Part shown: one piece after another, positions 45,070 to 54,645 of the stretch
Position numbering within the stretch: the first letter of the stretch is position 1
Layout: each line of letters opens with the position of its first letter
Assembly (NCBI GenBank): GCA_002386525.1
Contig: DGIS01000025.1
Location: 705,464 to 769,463 of the forward strand
Length of the DNA stretch: 64,000 nt
From: Sphingobacterium sp. UBA4616
GTDB taxonomy: Bacteria > Bacteroidota > Bacteroidia > Sphingobacteriales > Sphingobacteriaceae
Direction of reading: 5' to 3'
Position numbers and translations under genes: made by a program
Notes under the pieces: model-generated
Databases searched by the model: none
Told to the model about the DNA's origin: nothing
What the model saw: only the letters and a program-made list of their open reading frames with translations

Positions 45070-46428
45070 TTACATTGGTCTTTGACCTATTTCTGGATTG
45101 AGCTGTAAATATTTATTTGCTACCGGATATACATAGCTAGCACTATTAATTTTGAGTGTATACTCTTGATTTATAAATTGTCTTTTAAATTCTTTCGCCA
45201 ATTTAGCATCAAGATTGAACCGACGCATATCCAGCCAGCGTAACCCTGTTCCGAAAAACTCCCGTCGGCGTTCATCCACGATGATTTGTAAAGCCTGGTC
45301 TGCTGAGGTTGCCGATAAAGGTGTAAAATCCTGTTGCTTGAATCGCTTTGCGCGCAGCTTGTTGACAAATTCCATTGCGGTTGATGTATTTCCTTTTCGC
45401 GCCTCAACTTCCGCTTTGATAAGCAACATTTCAGGAACAGAAGGTCCAGCATTAGGAGCACCGACCATCACGCTCATTTTTTTTGAGCGCAATGCGCCAC
45501 TTGGCATCTGACCGGTACCAGCTTGCATATAAACTGTACGTCGAAGATCTTTGGTGTCAAAAAGAGAAACAAGCTCGGGATTTAGTTGTTGATCAATCAT
45601 TCGTCCAACCTGCTTTAAAAAATACGTTTCAGGATGATTGAACGAAAGAGGGTATCCAGATGCCGATGTCGCGAACTGTTGTAAATCTAAAAGTTTTGCA
45701 TTGTATTGAAGGGCTGCATCTGCATGCGTCGCTGCTAAATCGAAATTACGCATATGAAGATGTACAATGGCCAACAAAGCTTCTACAGCAGCTTTATTGG
45801 GATGTCTATTATTGCTTGCCGTTGTCGGAATATCAACTAAAGCTTCGTTTAAATCTTGAAGTATCTGCGTATACACCTGGGCGAGCGATGCCCGCTTTAG
45901 CGAAGCAAATAAATCAGGTTGTAAAAGCAGTGGTACCCCCATTGCATTTCCGGCAGTCTGTGGGTCATAAATGTCTCCATAAAGATTAGCCAACACAAAA
46001 TAAGCATAAGCTCTTTGGATTTTCGCTTCCGCCAAGAGTGCACGCTTCTCCTTCTCTAAACCATCCTCGCTTTGCATCACTCCAGCTATGACTTCATTGG
46101 CCGTATAAATTTGTTTATAAGGTCTTGACCAGTTCAGATCTTCTGTATTATCCGGCACAAGTTGCGAGGACCAAATATAGGGCCACGCGTCACTTTCCGT
46201 TTGTTGTTGTTGGTATGCCAGGTTAGCAAAAGTGATATCATCACTAGATAATATCGGTGTACTAAAAGTAGGCGAAAATACCGTTGAATTATTTAAGAGA
46301 TAAGCATAATCTGTGGTATACTTTAATTCCCTACGGTTATACTGTTCAACTTCCACATATTTACGGCAGCCCTGCATAACGGCTGTCAGCGCAAAAATCG
46401 ATGCAAAAAAAATGTATTTGGTTTTCAT
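45070..46428 (-). CDS. SusD/RagB outer-membrane nutrient-binding lipoprotein
   Basis: A 452-residue surface lipoprotein with lipobox MQGC (18-21), a TPR-like helical SusD N-terminal region, and the C-terminal SusD segment with DERRREFFGTGLRWLDMRRF. It pairs with SusC (12 nt upstream) to form the lidded outer-membrane importer. The ligand cannot be told, but the neighbouring protease and thioredoxins favour peptides over sugars. Confidence 0.95.
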   Translation of the reverse strand: MKTKYIFFASIFALTAVMQGCRKYVEVEQYNRRELKYTTDYAYLLNNSTVFSPTFSTPILSSDDITFANLAYQQQQTESDAWPYIWSSQLVPDNTEDLNWSRPYKQIYTANEVIAGVMQSEDGLEKEKRALLAEAKIQRAYAYFVLANLYGDIYDPQTAGNAMGVPLLLQPDLFASLKRASLAQVYTQILQDLNEALVDIPTTASNNRHPNKAAVEALLAIVHLHMRNFDLAATHADAALQYNAKLLDLQQFATSASGYPLSFNHPETYFLKQVGRMIDQQLNPELVSLFDTKDLRRTVYMQAGTGQMPSGALRSKKMSVMVGAPNAGPSVPEMLLIKAEVEARKGNTSTAMEFVNKLRAKRFKQQDFTPLSATSADQALQIIVDERRREFFGTGLRWLDMRRFNLDAKLAKEFKRQFINQEYTLKINSASYVYPVANKYLQLNPEIGQRPM

Positions 46429-46440
46429 GCTGTTTATTTT

Positions 46441-49400
46441 TTAAAAGGTGGCGTCAATGGTTAAGAAAAAATTCTTTGTAGGCGGCAAATTATTATAGGT
46501 TTTAGCACGCGCATAGAGTGGATCAATTCCTAACTTATTTGCTTTCCAAAGAATACCTAAATTTCGTACGGCAGCGTTTACACCGACAGATTTAAACGGC
46601 GTACGCTTAAGTGAAGTTGACGGTACGCTATATCCCAACGATATCTGTTGAAAGCGTATATGGCTAGCATCAATGACCATCGGATCGGAATCCCTAAACC
46701 TGTTGAAGCTATTTGTATTTATGTTTTTTAAGCCCGGAACATTTGTTGTCGCTTCATCACCCGGATTTCGCCAACGCGCTGTCTGCATCTTGTTTGTGTT
46801 AAGCACGCCACCGAAAGTTCCTTGGAATTGTGGATAATTACCAAATGTTTCCAGACGCTTGACATTTCCCAGATCGTAGGTTATGCGAAAGCCGAGATTA
46901 ATACCTTTATATGAAAATGTATTCATAAAACCACCAAAGTAAGGCGCCGTTTTACGTCCCATATACACGAGATCTTCACGGACAAATATATTGCGTCCCC
47001 CTTGCGTACTCTTTACGATGTCACCGTTGGCTTTGGCGATTTGTGATTGTCCCGTCTCATCGAGGCCCGCCCACTTATAGGCATATAGATAATCCAAGGG
47101 CATCCCTTCTAAAATCGAACCATTGATGTAGTTACTAATATCTGTTGCTATTAAGCGTGAATCGGTAACTTTGTTGGTGTTGTAGGAAAAGTTAAGGGTG
47201 GAGCTCCATCGAAAGTCTTTCTTGCGAATGATAAGTCCCTGTATACCCAGATCGATTCCATTAGATTGCATTGTTCCGCCATTAAATTGGAGGTCTGTCC
47301 ATCCATATGTCGCATTATAAGGAAAAGTGTACAGGATATCACGTGTGTGTTTTTTATAAAGATCAAATGCGATGTTTAATCTGTTATTGATCAAACTAAC
47401 ATCAAGTCCGTAATTTTGCGTATAGACCTTTTCCCATCCAACCTCGGGATTTCGCGGTTGCGATATGGATGCCGGTATTTCACCTGTTGCATAATCAGCC
47501 CCTTCGACGTTGATGATGGTAACATTGGATCCGCCCTGTGGAACTGTACCACCGACACCATAGGTAATACGGAGGTCCAGCGCATTCAGCCAATCGACTT
47601 CTTGCATAAAACGCTCGGACTTGATATTCCATTTGGCACCAGCTGACCAGATTGGTTTAGCACGCTTCGATCTTGAAATACCAATCAACGTAAGATCGTC
47701 AAAACGTGCACTTGCAGACAAAATGTACCTGTCTTTAAGAAATGATAATGCTCCATTGGAGTAATAAGACATTTTGCGTAGGTTAGCTCTGCTAATGCCA
47801 TCTGAACCCGTAATCGACTGCTGCCAGCCCTGTATCCCCATAAAGCTACCAACCTGATTATAAGGAGCGATTGAATAGGTATCTTCATTAAAGCCATATC
47901 CCGTTTGTCTTGAGCTAAAGCCTGTTTGAGAACTAATCTCTGCTCCTGCAAGAAGATTTAAATTAACGAAGTCACCCCATGTCTTATTGACATTACCTTG
48001 CAAGCGAATATTATACTGTGTGGCATTTTGGTTTTGCAATGCGATTCTCCCGCCTTGTACGAAATTTCTGGTGAACGTATTATTTTGAAAATCGACAGTA
48101 GAATAATAATTTAAAAAGTCACGCATCGAATAACTTTTTAATTCGTCAAGATTTCGACTGTTTGCAATGGTACGTTGAAGCATACCTGACAGGCTTATGT
48201 TAGCCCAGCTAGTCACTTTGGCGTTGAGATCAGCATTAATTCTTATCCGATTGTCTGCAGTGGTATATTTGTTGTAGTCCAGTTCATCTATTGGACTATA
48301 GGTCCAGTCATACAATCCAATCTCTTTTAGATTTGCGGCTACAGACTCAGTAAAAAGCAATGATCGCCGATTTCTACTTCCATCGGGATTAACCAATAAT
48401 TCGTATGGCCTTAATCCCTCAGTCGAATTACCAATGGCGTTTGCCGCAACTTGGTTAGCAACAGTATTCGTATAATTATAATTCAATCCGGTTGTCAAAC
48501 TTAATCGTTGATTTAAAAAGTTCGTCGATAAAGTTGAATTCATAAAAAAGGACTGGGCCTGATTGGACCGGAATACGGGAACATCCTTTGCGTAGCTGCC
48601 CGAGAACGCATACGTTGTCCTTCCATTTCCACCTGAGAGGGAAAGGTTGTGCTGTTGGGTCACTGCATTCTGTAGCAGGTATTTCCGAATTTGGCTGGTA
48701 TTGTCAATTTGACCTAAACGATCGAGCTGTTTAGCTAACTCATCATCGCTAATCAATCCCTTTTTATTTTTATACATCCATTGAACCGCTTCACTGGCAG
48801 GCTTATTAGTATTAAAAGGTAGCCAATCCGAATTCCAATCTTCCGGATCAGCTATCCAGCCATAATCGAACATTTCCTTTTCAAAATCAATATACTGCGC
48901 AGTGGTCATCCGATCCAAGCTATTAAGATCTGCGGGAGCTGAAATACTGAGGCTGGTATTATAAGAGATGACGGGTTCGCCTACACGTCCCTTTTTTGTT
49001 TCAATGACGATAACACCATTTGCGGCCTGCGCACCCCATATGGAAGCTGCTGCCGCATCTTTAAGTACGGTAATACTTTCGATATCTGCCGGATTCAAAC
49101 GACTCAATATAGAATTGTTATCAAATTGCGTGGTATTTTTTACCAAGTCCTGATCGATTGCGGGAAAGCCATCTATGACAATAAGTGGACGCTTAGAATC
49201 GCCATCTGTATTGAAGGTATTTACTCCTCTGACGGTGATTGAATTCTTCACCGGGTCAACCTGAACACCAGGAATCATGCCTGCAATGCGATCCAAAAGA
49301 TTAATGGATGGCACTTCCTTCAACTGTTTAGCGGTAATTTGGCCAAAAGCCCCAGTTGCACGTTCTTTTGCGATTTTTTGGTATCCTGTCGACACAACTT

Positions 49401-49977
49401 CAACCTCATCCAGTTGATTGTTAACCGAGCCCAGGGTGACATTGATCTGTGTATCGCTGCCGATGACCTTTCGGGTAGGCTCCATACCAACATAAGAAAA
49501 AATGATTGCTTCTGCTGGATCCTTTAGACGCAGGGTATAGCTTCCGTCGCTACTGGTGGTTACACCCGACCGTACGGCGTAGCCATCCGGTATCACAGTA
49601 ACACCAGCAAGTGCTGTCCCGTTGTTATCTTTAACCTTACCCGTAATGACTTTCCAGAAGCGGTCGTCTCCATCATTGTCTCGTTTACCCCGCGAATCTT
49701 TTATAATCGTGAAGTAATTGTTCTGTACATAAAGAAACAAGAAGTTATTTGGATAAAGAAGTTCTTTTAACACGGTCTCCACAGGAAGCCTTTTGTTTTT
49801 CGGAATATGTTCACTGTTGACAAAGGCATCCCGGATCAAGCCCTCTTCATAGGAAAATTTAGTTCCGTAGATCCGGGTAACTTCGCTAAGAGCCTGACTG
49901 AGACTAGCTCTTTTTTGCGCAAAACTACCCGTGGTACTCAACAGGCAGACTATAGGCACAAGTAATTTAGTTTTCAT
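46441..49977 (-). CDS. SusC/RagA TonB-linked outer membrane receptor
   Basis: A 1178-residue receptor with a signal peptide, an STN signalling domain (about 20-95), a carboxypeptidase-like domain (about 108-186), a plug (about 195-340, with DAAAASIWGAQAANGVIVIE) and a full barrel. The STN domain connects it to FecR 2 and the ECF sigma at 51207. It lies 27 nt after FecR 2 and 12 nt before SusD. Intact, unlike the SusC at the left edge. Confidence 0.96.
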   Translation of the reverse strand: MKTKLLVPIVCLLSTTGSFAQKRASLSQALSEVTRIYGTKFSYEEGLIRDAFVNSEHIPKNKRLPVETVLKELLYPNNFLFLYVQNNYFTIIKDSRGKRDNDGDDRFWKVITGKVKDNNGTALAGVTVIPDGYAVRSGVTTSSDGSYTLRLKDPAEAIIFSYVGMEPTRKVIGSDTQINVTLGSVNNQLDEVEVVSTGYQKIAKERATGAFGQITAKQLKEVPSINLLDRIAGMIPGVQVDPVKNSITVRGVNTFNTDGDSKRPLIVIDGFPAIDQDLVKNTTQFDNNSILSRLNPADIESITVLKDAAAASIWGAQAANGVIVIETKKGRVGEPVISYNTSLSISAPADLNSLDRMTTAQYIDFEKEMFDYGWIADPEDWNSDWLPFNTNKPASEAVQWMYKNKKGLISDDELAKQLDRLGQIDNTSQIRKYLLQNAVTQQHNLSLSGGNGRTTYAFSGSYAKDVPVFRSNQAQSFFMNSTLSTNFLNQRLSLTTGLNYNYTNTVANQVAANAIGNSTEGLRPYELLVNPDGSRNRRSLLFTESVAANLKEIGLYDWTYSPIDELDYNKYTTADNRIRINADLNAKVTSWANISLSGMLQRTIANSRNLDELKSYSMRDFLNYYSTVDFQNNTFTRNFVQGGRIALQNQNATQYNIRLQGNVNKTWGDFVNLNLLAGAEISSQTGFSSRQTGYGFNEDTYSIAPYNQVGSFMGIQGWQQSITGSDGISRANLRKMSYYSNGALSFLKDRYILSASARFDDLTLIGISRSKRAKPIWSAGAKWNIKSERFMQEVDWLNALDLRITYGVGGTVPQGGSNVTIINVEGADYATGEIPASISQPRNPEVGWEKVYTQNYGLDVSLINNRLNIAFDLYKKHTRDILYTFPYNATYGWTDLQFNGGTMQSNGIDLGIQGLIIRKKDFRWSSTLNFSYNTNKVTDSRLIATDISNYINGSILEGMPLDYLYAYKWAGLDETGQSQIAKANGDIVKSTQGGRNIFVREDLVYMGRKTAPYFGGFMNTFSYKGINLGFRITYDLGNVKRLETFGNYPQFQGTFGGVLNTNKMQTARWRNPGDEATTNVPGLKNINTNSFNRFRDSDPMVIDASHIRFQQISLGYSVPSTSLKRTPFKSVGVNAAVRNLGILWKANKLGIDPLYARAKTYNNLPPTKNFFLTIDATF

Positions 49978-50004
49978 AAATTTCGATAGATTAGTGTTCG
50001 TTTT

Positions 50005-51033
50005 TTAATTAGGTTTTATTATTATTTGTTTGTTTTTCATTTCGATGTTTACATTCATAGTATGTTTGATAACAAAGAGGATGTCATCTATTTTTTTGAC
50101 TGGTATAACACCTGTAAATCGCTTATTGAGCAATGTTGGATCTTCTACTACAACTTGATAGCCATAGTTATCTTCCAATACATCTACAATATTTGCCAAG
50201 CTGTTATGTTCAATACTGAGTTCACCACGCGTCCAGGATAGCACCCTGTTAGCATCGTTAGTAACAACCTGATTTGCTTTTGCCGATGTATCATAGACGA
50301 AAGTCTCTCCTGGTTTTAGTATACGATCTTCACCGTTTTGTCCCTGAATACGAACGCTTCCCTCAAATAGAGCCACTTCGATACGTCCACGACGGTCTTT
50401 CACATTAAACTTTGTCCCCAACACAGTCAATGAAAGATCCCCCACGTGCACAACAAAGAAGTCGCTTTCGCGCAGACGGTTTTTAACGGCAGTATGTTTT
50501 ACCTCAAACATGCCTTCTCCTTCAAGCCAAACTTCGCGCGGTTTATCCGTTTTCCAACTGCGGACGTATGAAATGTGAGAGTTACTATTTAGTCTGATGA
50601 TAGAAGAATCCGGAAGGGAAAGTAGACGTTGTTCACCGAAGGCCGTATTTGTCTCTTTAGTCCCAAATTGGCTAACATCATATGCCACCACAATAAATAA
50701 CAAGATGGCTGCTGCAGATGCTGTCCACCGGAATAAAGTGCGTAAAATCCGACTACGTTGTTTTTTGCTTTCGTAGATTGGAATTTGTGCTTGAATCCTC
50801 GCCCAGCGCTGGTCACTACTTAAGGTACTTTGTGCAGTGGTCTGATTCTGGATCAATAAGGCCCATGTTTTGGCAAGAGCCATTTCGTCTGAAAGATGTG
50901 GATAATGAAGACTAAGTTCAGACCAAAAATCGGTTAAGGTAGCTTCCGGCATTAGCACCGCCAGCACAAAATCCTCATCCGCAAAAAAATCTGTTGCCTT
51001 ATAATCTTTATATTTTGATAATCGAGAGTTCAT
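50005..51033 (-). CDS. FecR-family anti-sigma factor 2
   Basis: A 342-residue regulator with a cytoplasmic N-terminal region, one membrane helix (about 103-125, WTASAAAILLFIVVAYDV), a FecR domain (about 130-235, with VLGTKFNVKDRRG) and a C-terminal DUF4974 module. It is the first gene of the SusCD-TlpA operon, 173 nt after the sigma gene at 51207, and should couple the STN domain of its SusC to that sigma factor. Confidence 0.95.
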   Translation of the reverse strand: MNSRLSKYKDYKATDFFADEDFVLAVLMPEATLTDFWSELSLHYPHLSDEMALAKTWALLIQNQTTAQSTLSSDQRWARIQAQIPIYESKKQRSRILRTLFRWTASAAAILLFIVVAYDVSQFGTKETNTAFGEQRLLSLPDSSIIRLNSNSHISYVRSWKTDKPREVWLEGEGMFEVKHTAVKNRLRESDFFVVHVGDLSLTVLGTKFNVKDRRGRIEVALFEGSVRIQGQNGEDRILKPGETFVYDTSAKANQVVTNDANRVLSWTRGELSIEHNSLANIVDVLEDNYGYQVVVEDPTLLNKRFTGVIPVKKIDDILFVIKHTMNVNIEMKNKQIIIKPN

Positions 51034-51206
51034 ACTGTTTTATATAGGTTACACCACTCGACAGAATTTTACCCCAATAAATTATATTTTTTTTAAAAAA
51101 AACAGACTTACCCAGTCAAATCATCATTAAACAGCGCTAATACTGATTATGATTGTAAATACTATCTATTATTTATTTCGAAAAAACTTGCAGATAGGTG
51201 AAAGAT

Positions 51207-51803
51207 TTAGTGATAACGCAGCTCGTTAAGTATATGGAGTAGTACCAATAAACCAAAAGTGCCAAAATGTTTCCTCAAACTATCCAATGCCCTGTAGTAC
51301 AATTTATAAGTATCTTTGGTCGAAAGGCCCATAATTTCGGCAATTTCGTCATACGGCAACTCTTCAAAAAAGCGCAGGTGGATAACTTCTCGTTGACGTG
51401 TGGTCATCTGCTGCAGCGCTTGATCCAGCTTATCTCTTACCTCTTGGGCACGTTCCTGACGGATCATACTGAGATCATGAGGTAGTTCGATGGTAAAGGG
51501 CAAATAATCAAGGGATGACTGAGCAATATCCGCCCTTCGCATGGATTGTTCTATTTTCTTGATCAGTGTGCGCCGGAATGCCTTAAACAGATAATTTTTC
51601 ACCGCGACATCTACACTTAAAGTTTCCCTATTGCACCATAGTTTAACAAATAGCTCTTGAATGCTATCTTCGATGATTTCTTCGTCTTGCGTAAATTTAA
51701 ATCCATAATTGAACAACAGCTGGTTGTAGCGTTCAAAAAGTATTTTGAACGAAGGTTCATGTCCAACTTGAAACATTTGCCAAATCTGTTGATCAGAGTT
51801 CAT
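51207..51803 (-). CDS. RNA polymerase sigma-70 factor, ECF 2
   Basis: A 198-residue ECF sigma with region 2 (about 20-95, DSIQELFVKLWCNRE and NYLFKAFRRTLIKK) and region 4 (about 130-180, REVIHLRFFEELPYDEIAEIMGLS). It is the presumed partner of FecR 2. A near-perfect TAGATTTG box lies at 51856-51863 but its upstream box is weak. It is divergent from the HU-like receptor gene. Confidence 0.94.
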   Translation of the reverse strand: MNSDQQIWQMFQVGHEPSFKILFERYNQLLFNYGFKFTQDEEIIEDSIQELFVKLWCNRETLSVDVAVKNYLFKAFRRTLIKKIEQSMRRADIAQSSLDYLPFTIELPHDLSMIRQERAQEVRDKLDQALQQMTTRQREVIHLRFFEELPYDEIAEIMGLSTKDTYKLYYRALDSLRKHFGTFGLLVLLHILNELRYH

Positions 51804-52125
51804 TTATAAATTTGAGCCGTTTTTGCTTTTCAGTTTAAGTAGATAAAATTTAATTCAAATCTAGCAATTTTTTTCGATCAATCTAATCATTGATTAGATA
51901 TGCATAGGCAATACTAGGTATACAAAAATAAGAAATACATATTACATCAGTATGCAATCAGGTAAACATGCCCCTATTTATCGATTTGCAATTGGTCGGG
52001 AACTGCCTATGCTATCGCATGACCCTAGCTATACATATTTCTGTCGCTCATTAGCGTCATTTCGTCTCATATCGCTAAAGGAACTTTTTTAGACCGATAA
52101 ATTTGAACCGTAATCAGATTTAAGA
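51804..52125. other. Divergent regulatory region with 19-bp palindrome
   Basis: 322 nt without a gene between sigma 2 and the TonB receptor. It has a minus-strand TAGATTTG box (51856-51863, RC of CAAATCTA) and a perfect 9-nt inverted repeat ATCTAATCA/TGATTAGAT at 51881-51899. Confidence 0.5.
51881..51899. promoter_or_regulatory. 19-bp palindrome, candidate operator
   Basis: ATCTAATCA (51881-51889) and TGATTAGAT (51891-51899) are perfect reverse complements with one central base, in the divergent region next to the sigma 2 promoter box. A dimeric regulator such as the LytTR protein might bind it, but LytTR sites are usually direct repeats, so the partner is uncertain. Confidence 0.5.
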
Positions 52126-54627
52126 ATGAATAGAAAAGAAACAATAGAACAGATCTCAAAACTATCCCAAGTATCAGCCCCTGAATGCGAAAGAGTCCTG
52201 GATGCACTCGAAATCGTACTCAGCCAAAAATTAGCGCGAAAAAAGGGGCTTCGACATAGCTTCGATTTACTCTATAAAATTATGGAAAAATTAAAGGATA
52301 AAATCGTCATTATATTCTTGTTCACCTTAATTTCTACGGCTGTTCATGCTCAGATTCCCCCAACACAAAAAATAGGCGGGGTCGTTACAGATCGATTGTC
52401 CGGCCAACAGCTCGCTGCCGTATCTATCCGAGTGTTGGAAAAACCAGGTTTGGTTGCAATAACCTCCGATAAGGGTGAATTCGTTTTGCCCAATCTTCCA
52501 GTCGGACGATATACCGTACAGGCTTATTGCTTAGGCTACGAGCTTACAGTGATTAAAGAGATTATGCTAACTTCTAAAAAAGAGATCGCATTAGAAATTG
52601 CAATGGATCCGACGCATTACGTATTGAAAGACGTGGTAGTGGCAGCCAATAAGGAAAGAGCTTCAAATAAAATGGCGCTGACTGGAGGACGTTTACTTCG
52701 GATTGAAGAAATTAATCGCTATGCTGGCGGAATGGATGATCCCGCCCGTCTGGTTAGTTCTTTTGCCGGGGTATCTTCAAGTCTTGGAAATAATGGCATC
52801 TCAGTACATGGGAATGCACCAAGTATGCTTCAGTGGAAACTTGAGGGAATAGAAATACCGAATCCAAATCACTTTGCAGATATAGCGACTTTGGGCGGCG
52901 GCATACTGACTTCATTGAGCACAAATGTTTTAGCCAACTCGGACTTCTATAATAGCGCCTTTCCTGCAGAATATAACAATGCCGTATCAGGGGTATTTGA
53001 CCTTAAATTGCGGACAGGAAATAATCGGAAACATGAACATACCTTCCAGGCAGGGTTATTGGGCTTCGATTTCGCTTCGGAGGGACCTTTTAGTACGAAT
53101 AATGATGCTTCTTATTTGATTAATTACCGCTATTCTACAACAGGCTTAATGAGCAAACTTAGCACAGGAGAAACTAATGGGCAGTTATTGGACTATCAGG
53201 ATCTAAATTTTAAATTAAACTTTCCGAGTAAGCATAAAGGAACATTTTCAATTTGGGGAAACGCATTAGCCGATAGGTTCCGTACAAAAAAAGAATCAGA
53301 ATCAAGCTGGAAGTATATGGATGATCGTAAATCCTCAAAAACAGACCAGATGTCTGCAGCAGCCGGCATTACCCATCGCTATTTTTTTGAGAATGGAGGA
53401 GTTCTTCGTACCACTTTGGCCACTACCCATTCAACTAATAAGGCAACCGAAGATATCTTCAACGATAGTACCGAAATGCCCTATTTAAATTTAAGAAACC
53501 GCTATACCAATGTGATTTTAACATCTTCCTTTGATAAAAAATATGCGGAGAAGTATAGCAATAAAACCGGCTTTACGGTAACAAACATGTATTACAACAC
53601 CCAGCTGGATCGTTCACCTTTTGTAGGAAAACCATTGCTGGCAATTTCCGAAGGAAAAGGGACTACCACATTGCTTTCAGCTTACAGCAGTTCATTAATT
53701 GAATTTAACCAAAAAATCTATGTAACATTAGGGCTCAATGCACAGCTATTAACCCTGAATAACCATTGGACGGTTGAACCACGAGCTGCTATAAAGTGGT
53801 CTTCAGGACCTAAAAGCTCGATTGCCATGGCTTATGGCCTACATAGCCGTATGGAGAAGATGGACGTATTCCTTGTAAAAGATAGAGGCAATGGCCAACC
53901 ACTAAACAAGGATGTTGATTTCACCAAAGCGCACCATATGTCTTTATCCTATCAATATAAACTGTCGGATAACATGCATATCAAACTAGAACCGTTTTAT
54001 CAATATCTCTTCCATGTGCCAGTAATTGCGGATAGCTCATATTCCATCCTTAACCGCAACCTATTCTACGTGGAAGATGCGCTGGTGAACCGGGGCAAAG
54101 GACAGCATGTCGGATTGGATATTACAATCGAGCGCTACTTACAAAAAGGTGTTTATTATATGTTGACCGCCACTCTATTTGATGCCAAATTTGCAGGTGG
54201 AGACGCCATTTGGCATAACGGCAAATTTAACAGACGTTTTATTGTTAATGGATTGACAGGCAAAGAATGGTTTATGGACAAACAGCAACGGGATCTACTA
54301 AGCGTTAACCTGAAATTGACCTTGCAAGGAGGAGAACGATATGCTCCGGTATTGGAAAAGTCTTCCCTTAACCATCCTGATAAAGAAATCCAATACGAGG
54401 AAAAAAATGCATTTGCTAAACAATTCTCCCCCATGTTTATCGCTAATTATTCGATAAGTTATAGACTTAACAGGTTGAAACGATCGCACGAGATTGCAAT
54501 CAAATGGCTGAATGTTACAGGCGCAAAAGAGTATTATGGACATCAATATAATCTAAATACAGGGGCCATAGAACCCAAAAAACAGGCAACATCACTTTTT
54601 AATATACTGTATAGAATGGATTTTTAA
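52126..54627 (+). CDS. TonB-dependent receptor with HU-like N-terminal extension
   Basis: An 833-residue receptor. Residues 1-52 (MNRKETIEQISKLSQVSAPE and on) look like the first half of an HU/IHF-type DNA-binding protein, ending before a signal peptide-like stretch (about 53-76, IVIIFLFTLISTAVHAQ). After that come a carboxypeptidase-like domain (about 83-165), a plug and a barrel. If translation starts at ATG 52282 the signal peptide is at the N-terminus as usual, and the first 52 codons may be an overlapping small protein or leader. Downstream genes follow within 18 nt. Confidence 0.85.
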   Translation: MNRKETIEQISKLSQVSAPECERVLDALEIVLSQKLARKKGLRHSFDLLYKIMEKLKDKIVIIFLFTLISTAVHAQIPPTQKIGGVVTDRLSGQQLAAVSIRVLEKPGLVAITSDKGEFVLPNLPVGRYTVQAYCLGYELTVIKEIMLTSKKEIALEIAMDPTHYVLKDVVVAANKERASNKMALTGGRLLRIEEINRYAGGMDDPARLVSSFAGVSSSLGNNGISVHGNAPSMLQWKLEGIEIPNPNHFADIATLGGGILTSLSTNVLANSDFYNSAFPAEYNNAVSGVFDLKLRTGNNRKHEHTFQAGLLGFDFASEGPFSTNNDASYLINYRYSTTGLMSKLSTGETNGQLLDYQDLNFKLNFPSKHKGTFSIWGNALADRFRTKKESESSWKYMDDRKSSKTDQMSAAAGITHRYFFENGGVLRTTLATTHSTNKATEDIFNDSTEMPYLNLRNRYTNVILTSSFDKKYAEKYSNKTGFTVTNMYYNTQLDRSPFVGKPLLAISEGKGTTTLLSAYSSSLIEFNQKIYVTLGLNAQLLTLNNHWTVEPRAAIKWSSGPKSSIAMAYGLHSRMEKMDVFLVKDRGNGQPLNKDVDFTKAHHMSLSYQYKLSDNMHIKLEPFYQYLFHVPVIADSSYSILNRNLFYVEDALVNRGKGQHVGLDITIERYLQKGVYYMLTATLFDAKFAGGDAIWHNGKFNRRFIVNGLTGKEWFMDKQQRDLLSVNLKLTLQGGERYAPVLEKSSLNHPDKEIQYEEKNAFAKQFSPMFIANYSISYRLNRLKRSHEIAIKWLNVTGAKEYYGHQYNLNTGAIEPKKQATSLFNILYRMDF

Positions 54628-54645
54628 TGTAATTTTAGTACCTAT

